From Verrucomicrobiota bacterium (GTDB taxonomy: Bacteria; Verrucomicrobiota; Verrucomicrobiia; Opitutales; Opitutaceae): a stretch of 38,069 nt of DNA. Location: assembly GCA_003402695.1 (NCBI GenBank), contig QQNC01000005.1:1-38069 (forward strand). Reading direction: 5' to 3'. Positions within the stretch are counted from its first letter, which is position 1; the number at the start of each line of letters is the position of its first letter. A program made the translations under genes and the position numbers. Positions 33,548 through 38,069 of the stretch are shown one piece after another. The notes below the pieces were generated by a model. That model saw nothing but the letters and a program-made list of their open reading frames with translations. It had not been told where the DNA came from and searched no databases.

Positions 33548-36500
33548 TAGCTGAGCCCTCCCACGCGTTTGACCGCGTCAATCATGGCGTGGCCAGGTTC
33601 CTGCTTTTCCACGGCCTCGGGGTGGTGACCGCCGGGGTGGTTCTTGAGGTTGTATTCCTTGCGGCTGTACGGAATCGAGATCGCGGCGTAGTCGGGCATC
33701 GACGGGTTCGGGTTGCGGAGCTTGCCGAGATAGGTGGTGCGGGGACGGATGTTGAGGTAGCCGAGCAGCGCGTAGTCCTGCTGGCGGGCCTTGGCCTGGG
33801 AAACGGCGCTCCCGGCATCGAGGATGTTGCCGAAGACGATGGCCTCGACCGGGCAGACCTGCTGGCAGGCCGTCTTGATGGTGCCGTCCGGGACGCGGAC
33901 GTCATCGAGCGAAACGGCGGCGCCGTTGTGCTCCTGGTTGACCTTCACCTTGTGCCGGATCTTCCCGTTCTGGATGCGTTGCACGCAGTAAGTGCACTTT
34001 TCCATCACGCCGCGCATGCGGATCGTAACCTCGGGATTCTTCACCATCTGCACGAGCTCGGGCATGCCCTTCGGGCCGAGCTGGCTGAGGTAGAGGCTGT
34101 CGAGCTGGCGCTGGTTGTAGTCGAAGAAGTTGAAGCGGCGGACCTTGTACGGACAGTTGTTCGCGCAATACCGGGTGCCGATGCAGCGGTTGTAGGCCAT
34201 CGTGTTCAGGCCTTCCTCGTCATGCACGGTGGCGTTGACGGGGCAGACGGTCTCGCACGGGGCGAGCTCGCACTGCTGGCAGGCGATGGGCTGGAGCGAA
34301 ATCTGGGGATCCTCGGGCAGCTCGTGGTTGCCCGGGCCACCGAAGGCGCCGGCGTCGGCGTTGCCATCGGAGTAGTAGCGGTCGAGGCGGATCCAGTGCA
34401 TCTCGCGGCCGCGGAGGACCTGATCCTTGCCGACGATCGGGATGTTGTTCTCGGCCTGGCAGGCGACGACGCAGGCGTTGCAGCCGATGCAGGTGTTGAG
34501 GTCGATCGACAAGCCCCACTGGTGGATGCCGTCGAACTTCGGGGTCGAGTAAAGTGAACCGCCGCGGGGAATCTCAGCGGCGCGCTGCGCCGGCGTCATC
34601 TCCGTGCCGAGTTCGCCCAAAACGGACGGGCTGTGCGACTCCATGCCGATGCCCTTGACGTAGGCCAGGCCGGGACCGCCCTCTTTCGTGACTTCGTCGA
34701 AATTGGCTTCGCGAACGAGATCGCGGCCTTCCATCGACCAGTGCTCCTGGACGTTGGCGAGCTGCGTGCGTTCACCGGTGTCCACCAGCGTCGCGCCGGT
34801 GGCAAAGCTCATCGCCGCCGTCGTGCGGAGCGGATAGGCGCTGGTGCCAGCACCCTGCCCCACGTGGCCGGTCGCGGTGCGGCCGTAGCCGAGCGCGATG
34901 ACGAGCGTGTAATTCGAAAGGCCGGGCTGGATGTGCACCGGGCCGCGGATCTTGCGGCCACCGACGGTGACCTCGAAGACGCGGGCGTTTTCCTTGCCAA
35001 TCTCAAATTCGTTTTCCTCGACGCGCGCCACCTGCAGCAACGCGCCCTTGGGGTTGATGCCGAGTTCCTTGCCGAGCTTCGGGCTAACCAGGATGGCGTT
35101 GTCCCAGGAAATCTTCGTGATCGGGTCCGGGCATTCCTGCAGCCAGCCGTTGTTGGCGAAGCGACCGTCATCCATCTTGTGGTCGGTGACGAAGCGGACC
35201 TCGAGATTCTTGGCGGACAGGACCTCAAACTTCGGCGTGGACGCAAACAGGGTGCTCGCGCCGGCGAGGTCGTAGCGGACGCCCACCTTCGGATAGGCCG
35301 AATCAGCCAGCAGACCGTCGTGGAGGAACTGGCGGAAGGTTTTCTCGGCGTCGGCGCCGGGGTTCAGGCCCGTGATCGTCGCGTAGACCTGCGCGTAGCC
35401 ATCGGTCATTTCCTCACCCAGGATGTGACTGAGGATCTCGATCTCGGTCAGGCCGTTGAACAGCGGCAGAATCATCGGCTGCACCGGGACGATCGTGCCG
35501 TCCACCGTGCGGGCGTCGCCCCACGACTCGAGATAATGCGTGCTCGCGATCTGCGTGGTGGTCAGCGCGGAGGTCTCATCGGCGTAATAACCGACGCGGA
35601 TGACTTCGGGCACGGACTTCTGCAGGCTGCTCCACTCGAGATCGGCCGGGGCGTTGTAGGCGGGATTGCCGCCGAGAACGACGAGGGTCTTGACCGAGCC
35701 ACCCTTGATCGCGGTGGCGAGGGCGGAAATCGTGGAGGCACCGCTGGCACCGATTTCAACGAAATCAACCGTCTTGCCGACGTTCCCGAGGGCGGAATTC
35801 AGCGCGTAGACGATCGCGTGGACCGCGGCGGACTGGTGCGCACCGGCGACGACCACGCACTCGCCGGCATGATCACGCAGGTCTTTCGCGCAGGCGGTGA
35901 GCCACTTTTCCTGATCCTTGAAATCGAGACCCTGGGCCAGCGCATCGAGCGATGACGAACCCATGACCTTGCTCGCGAGGGCCGCGGCGAAGGCCGCCAT
36001 GTGGCTGCTGGCGAGGCGCAGACGGTGATCCGCCATGCTGCCGGTGAGGCTGAGGCCGCTCTCCACGACGTAGAGGCGGTTCATCGCGTCAGCGCGCGAC
36101 TTCACGCGGCGGCCCTGGGCGAACTCGCGGGCATAAAGCAGACTGCCGGCCTCGGCGTGGAAGAAATCGGCATCGAGGCTGACAATGCGCTTGGCCTTGG
36201 CGAAATGGTAGAGGGGCTTGACGTCGCGACCGAAGGCGGCGCGGGCGGCGGCCGCGGGCGGCTCGTCCTGCACCGGCTCAAACTCCGCCCAGATGGCCCG
36301 GGGGAACTTGGTCTTCAGCTTGCCCAGCAAGCGGGCCCGGGTCGGGGAACTGGACTCCTCCGCAAGAAAAGCGAGGCCTTCGCCCCCGTTGGCCGAGGCG
36401 GTTTGGCCGAGGCTGGCCAGCAGCGCGGTCACCTGGGCGGACGTGGCGTCCGCGCCCTTGATCGTGTGCTTGATGGCGCGGTCCGGATCGTAAAGGTCGA

Positions 36501-36936
36501 GCACGGAGGCCTGGGCCAGCAGCGTGCTGGCGCCACCGTGCGGGGCGTAGCTCGGGTTGCCCTCAAGCTTGGTCGGACGACCCTGGTGGGTCTCGGCGAG
36601 CAGCGGGATGGCGGACTTGCGCAACGGCATCGCCGTCGCGAAATAAAGCGGCAGACCCTGAATCACACCCTCGACCGACTTGCCCCACGGCAGCACATAA
36701 CGCTCGGGACGGCGGCAGCCGGCGAGGCCGAGGCCACCCAGCGCGAACGAAGCGGCCATGATCTTGGTGAACTGGCGGCGGTCGACGCCCTCCATGGACG
36801 AGGAGCCCTCGGGGAATTCACGCGCCAGCTGCGCCTTGAAGCCCGGCGTGGCGGCCAGCTCATCGAGGCTACGCCAGTATTTCGGACCGGTGAGTTCGCG
36901 TTCCGAGGATTCAGGATGGTGAAATTTGCGTTTCAT
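33547..36936 (-). CDS. actB: Alternative complex III iron-sulfur subunit ActB
   Basis: 1129 residues. After ~50 residues comes a twin-arginine signal ([17 protein letters not shown]) ending in a lipobox-like LAGC (C74), so it is exported folded and may be lipid-anchored. Residues ~75-740 resemble a molybdopterin oxidoreductase domain, which in known ActB holds no molybdenum. The C-terminal ~300 residues are an FeS module: [50 protein letters not shown], and CQQVCPVEA. ActB carries electrons between the quinol site and the pentahaem ActA. It overlaps actA in an ATGA. Confidence 0.95.
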   Translation of the reverse strand: MKRKFHHPESSERELTGPKYWRSLDELAATPGFKAQLAREFPEGSSSMEGVDRRQFTKIMAASFALGGLGLAGCRRPERYVLPWGKSVEGVIQGLPLYFATAMPLRKSAIPLLAETHQGRPTKLEGNPSYAPHGGASTLLAQASVLDLYDPDRAIKHTIKGADATSAQVTALLASLGQTASANGGEGLAFLAEESSSPTRARLLGKLKTKFPRAIWAEFEPVQDEPPAAAARAAFGRDVKPLYHFAKAKRIVSLDADFFHAEAGSLLYAREFAQGRRVKSRADAMNRLYVVESGLSLTGSMADHRLRLASSHMAAFAAALASKVMGSSSLDALAQGLDFKDQEKWLTACAKDLRDHAGECVVVAGAHQSAAVHAIVYALNSALGNVGKTVDFVEIGASGASTISALATAIKGGSVKTLVVLGGNPAYNAPADLEWSSLQKSVPEVIRVGYYADETSALTTTQIASTHYLESWGDARTVDGTIVPVQPMILPLFNGLTEIEILSHILGEEMTDGYAQVYATITGLNPGADAEKTFRQFLHDGLLADSAYPKVGVRYDLAGASTLFASTPKFEVLSAKNLEVRFVTDHKMDDGRFANNGWLQECPDPITKISWDNAILVSPKLGKELGINPKGALLQVARVEENEFEIGKENARVFEVTVGGRKIRGPVHIQPGLSNYTLVIALGYGRTATGHVGQGAGTSAYPLRTTAAMSFATGATLVDTGERTQLANVQEHWSMEGRDLVREANFDEVTKEGGPGLAYVKGIGMESHSPSVLGELGTEMTPAQRAAEIPRGGSLYSTPKFDGIHQWGLSIDLNTCIGCNACVVACQAENNIPIVGKDQVLRGREMHWIRLDRYYSDGNADAGAFGGPGNHELPEDPQISLQPIACQQCELAPCETVCPVNATVHDEEGLNTMAYNRCIGTRYCANNCPYKVRRFNFFDYNQRQLDSLYLSQLGPKGMPELVQMVKNPEVTIRMRGVMEKCTYCVQRIQNGKIRHKVKVNQEHNGAAVSLDDVRVPDGTIKTACQQVCPVEAIVFGNILDAGSAVSQAKARQQDYALLGYLNIRPRTTYLGKLRNPNPSMPDYAAISIPYSRKEYNLKNHPGGHHPEAVEKQEPGHAMIDAVKRVGGLS

Positions 36937-37586
36937 CGATGGCAGCCGGAGCAGCTTTGCGGAGGTTTGATGTTCCGGTCGGTCAGGAATTTATGCGCGG
37001 CCGCTAAGCCGGACTTCTGGGCGATGGTCGGCGAGTTCAGGTTGTAGATGTCGCCCTTCTCCCGGACAAATCCCGCGGGGTCGCGGTGGCAGTCGAGGCA
37101 GAAGCCCATGCTGAGGGGCTTGGCGTGGGCGACGACTTCCATCTCGTTAATCTTGCCGTGACATTCCACGCAGCTGACGCCGCGGTTCACATGGATCGCG
37201 TGGTTAAAATACGCGTAATCAGGCACTTGGTGAATCTTGACCCACGGCACAGCCTCACCGGTTTCGTAGCTGTGGCGCACGACTGCAAGCAGGGGGCTGT
37301 CCTTCTTCACCTGGTTGTGGCAGTTCATGCACGTCTGCGCGGTCGGCAGGTTGGCCACGCCGGACTTCTCGATGTTGCTGTGACAGTAACGGCAGTCGAT
37401 GCCGAGCTGGCCGGCATGGAGGGCGTGGCTGTACGGCACAGGCTGGACCGGGGCGTAACCGACGCGCGTGTACTTCGGCGTCATGTAATAATTGGCGCCG
37501 GCCGTCACAATGCCGCTCAGCACCACCAGATACACAATGATCTGGAGCGGCAGCTTGTTCGCGGATTTGGGAAAGATGTTCGACAT
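36933..37586 (-). CDS. actA: Alternative complex III pentahaem cytochrome ActA
   Basis: 217 residues with one N-terminal membrane helix (~13-32). Five CxxCH haem sites start at residues 65 (CRYCH), 86 (CMNCH), 139 (CVECH), 163 (CLDCH) and 212 (CSGCH). Extra histidines such as PYSHALHAGQ and YFNHAIHVNRG supply the distal ligands of bis-His haems. The spacing is typical of ActA. Its haems accept electrons from ActB and hand them to ActE. It follows the small Tat-like ORF after 29 bases and overlaps actB. Confidence 0.95.
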   Translation of the reverse strand: MSNIFPKSANKLPLQIIVYLVVLSGIVTAGANYYMTPKYTRVGYAPVQPVPYSHALHAGQLGIDCRYCHSNIEKSGVANLPTAQTCMNCHNQVKKDSPLLAVVRHSYETGEAVPWVKIHQVPDYAYFNHAIHVNRGVSCVECHGKINEMEVVAHAKPLSMGFCLDCHRDPAGFVREKGDIYNLNSPTIAQKSGLAAAHKFLTDRNIKPPQSCSGCHR

Positions 37587-37615
37587 GGACCAGGGATACT
37601 CCGTTTAGCCGTGGC

Positions 37616-37801
37616 TCAGACCGTGCCGGCGTGACGCGCGACGGCCCGGGATTCAGCCCGAAGGGCAAAAATCGGCGCCGCGGCCAAGCTCGGAGCAGCC
37701 ACCGCGGTGGGTTTCGCGAGGATTTTCGGGGCAAGGCCGGCAACGGCAACCAGACCGGTCAATTTGGCCAGAAATGTTTTACGCGATAGGTCGTAGCTCA
37801 C
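37616..37801 (-). CDS. Small hypothetical protein with a Tat-like N-terminus, first gene of the operon
   Basis: 61 residues from a GTG at 37801. The longer start at 37924 was rejected because it lies inside a REP-like hairpin. It begins with SYDLSRKTFLAKLTGLVAVAG, a twin-arginine-like signal in which Lys replaces the second Arg. A hydrophobic segment and an Ala/Pro-rich tail follow. No cofactor motif is present, and no SD sequence was seen. Position and orientation, 29 bases before actA, suggest it is the first gene of the ACIII operon. It could instead be the remains of a longer protein. Confidence 0.45.
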   Translation of the reverse strand: MSYDLSRKTFLAKLTGLVAVAGLAPKILAKPTAVAAPSLAAAPIFALRAESRAVARHAGTV

Positions 37802-37921
37802 GGGTCGTCGTTGTAGAGTTGGAATCGCCGTCGAAGGAACGCGGCGGAGTTTCCGTTGTAAATCAAAATTTCCGGGGGAATTTTCTTTCTCCCAGTCATA
37901 AGCGCTGGCTTGCCGCCTGCG

Positions 37922-37941
37922 CACTCCGACTTATCGGAGTG
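37922..37941. other. Perfect 8-bp hairpin, REP-like, upstream of the ACIII operon
   Basis: cactccga (37922-37929), loop ctta, tcggagtg (37934-37941). The flanks (tgccgcctgcg and gcgggagcg) extend the pairing only partly. It is upstream of the respiratory operon, in a 268-base stretch (37802-38069) with no other gene. The stretch also contains an imperfect palindrome aaaattt..aatttt at about 37865-37884. No promoter can be supported there. Confidence 0.6.
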
Positions 37942-37955
37942 GCGGGAGCGGGAAA

Positions 37956-38069
37956 GGGATGAGGGAGCAGGGAGAAAGGGGCCGGGAAGACTGAGCTGAC
38001 TCATCGCAGCCTCCTACCCTTGCCTCACATTCTTGCCCGCGGCACCTTACTCCCTTCTCCCTTCTCCCT
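37956..38069. repeat. Purine/pyrimidine inverted repeat (family A), possibly continuing past the window
   Basis: A purine-rich arm at 37962-37981 (agggagcagggagaaagggg) faces a pyrimidine-rich arm at 38049-38069 (actcccttctcccttctccc). Its reverse complement is nearly the same sequence, and the two are separated by ~67 bases. The blocks agggagcagggagaa resemble those at 19531-19640, so both loci probably carry copies of one dispersed element. The right arm reaches the window edge, so the full size is unknown. Confidence 0.6.

Noticed and set aside
32105-33550. 481-residue plus-strand open frame over actC
   Set aside because: It is a highly charged, repetitive antisense shadow of a membrane-protein gene.
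1-38069. CRISPR array, rRNA, tRNA, integrase, prophage or insertion sequence
   Set aside because: No regularly spaced repeats, conserved RNA gene sequence, transposase or phage protein was seen on either strand.

Overview
The window is a GC-rich bacterial chromosome segment with dense coding on both strands and no gap over 300 bases. I infer a Verrucomicrobiota bacterium of the Opitutaceae type. The reasons are a complete alternative complex III (ACIII) operon joined to cbb3-like genes, a heptose epimerase (Gram-negative LPS), MenG/UbiE-type quinone methylation, and REP-like hairpins between genes. No rRNA, tRNA, CRISPR array or insertion sequence was found.

Left part (1-20.8 kb) is mostly housekeeping. 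It holds a truncated secreted prolyl oligopeptidase, an HD hydrolase, dgt and ogt, the threonine catabolic pair tdh-kbl with cdd, and hisS coupled to an ACT-domain gene. Next come an HU/IHF gene with a strong terminator, menG, erpA, a short Ser/Thr kinase directly upstream of rpoN, tsaD-ctpA, a MidA/NDUFAF7-like methyltransferase, rpmB, a stand-alone receiver, and fabG-acpP-fabF with a terminator inside the set. A CysJ-like reductase that lacks the FMN domain closes this part.

Middle part (20.9-26.5 kb) is a tightly packed plus-strand run: RsuA/RluB-type pseudouridine synthase, exported SH3-like protein, folD, a receiver-histidine kinase, proC and hldD. Several of these overlap or nearly abut.

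Right part (26.6-37.8 kb) is a minus-strand respiratory operon. The order is a small Tat-like ORF, actA, actB, actC, actD, actE, actF, a 98-residue membrane protein, a CcoN-like protein, a CcoO-like monohaem cytochrome and a further monohaem cytochrome c, ending at a clear terminator. Most neighbours overlap by 1-8 bases or lie within 25 bases of each other. ACIII oxidises menaquinol, and electrons should then pass through the c haems (five in ActA, one in ActE, one in each downstream cytochrome).

The main discovery candidate is the CcoN-like protein. It aligns along its length with subunit I of cbb3 oxidases, but five of the six metal-ligand histidines are replaced (Gln, Gln, Arg, Gln, Gln), and so is the active-site tyrosine. 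It therefore looks like a haem-copper oxidase fold without its metal centres, kept intact inside an ACIII operon: a 'pseudo-oxidase' membrane module carrying c-type cytochromes.
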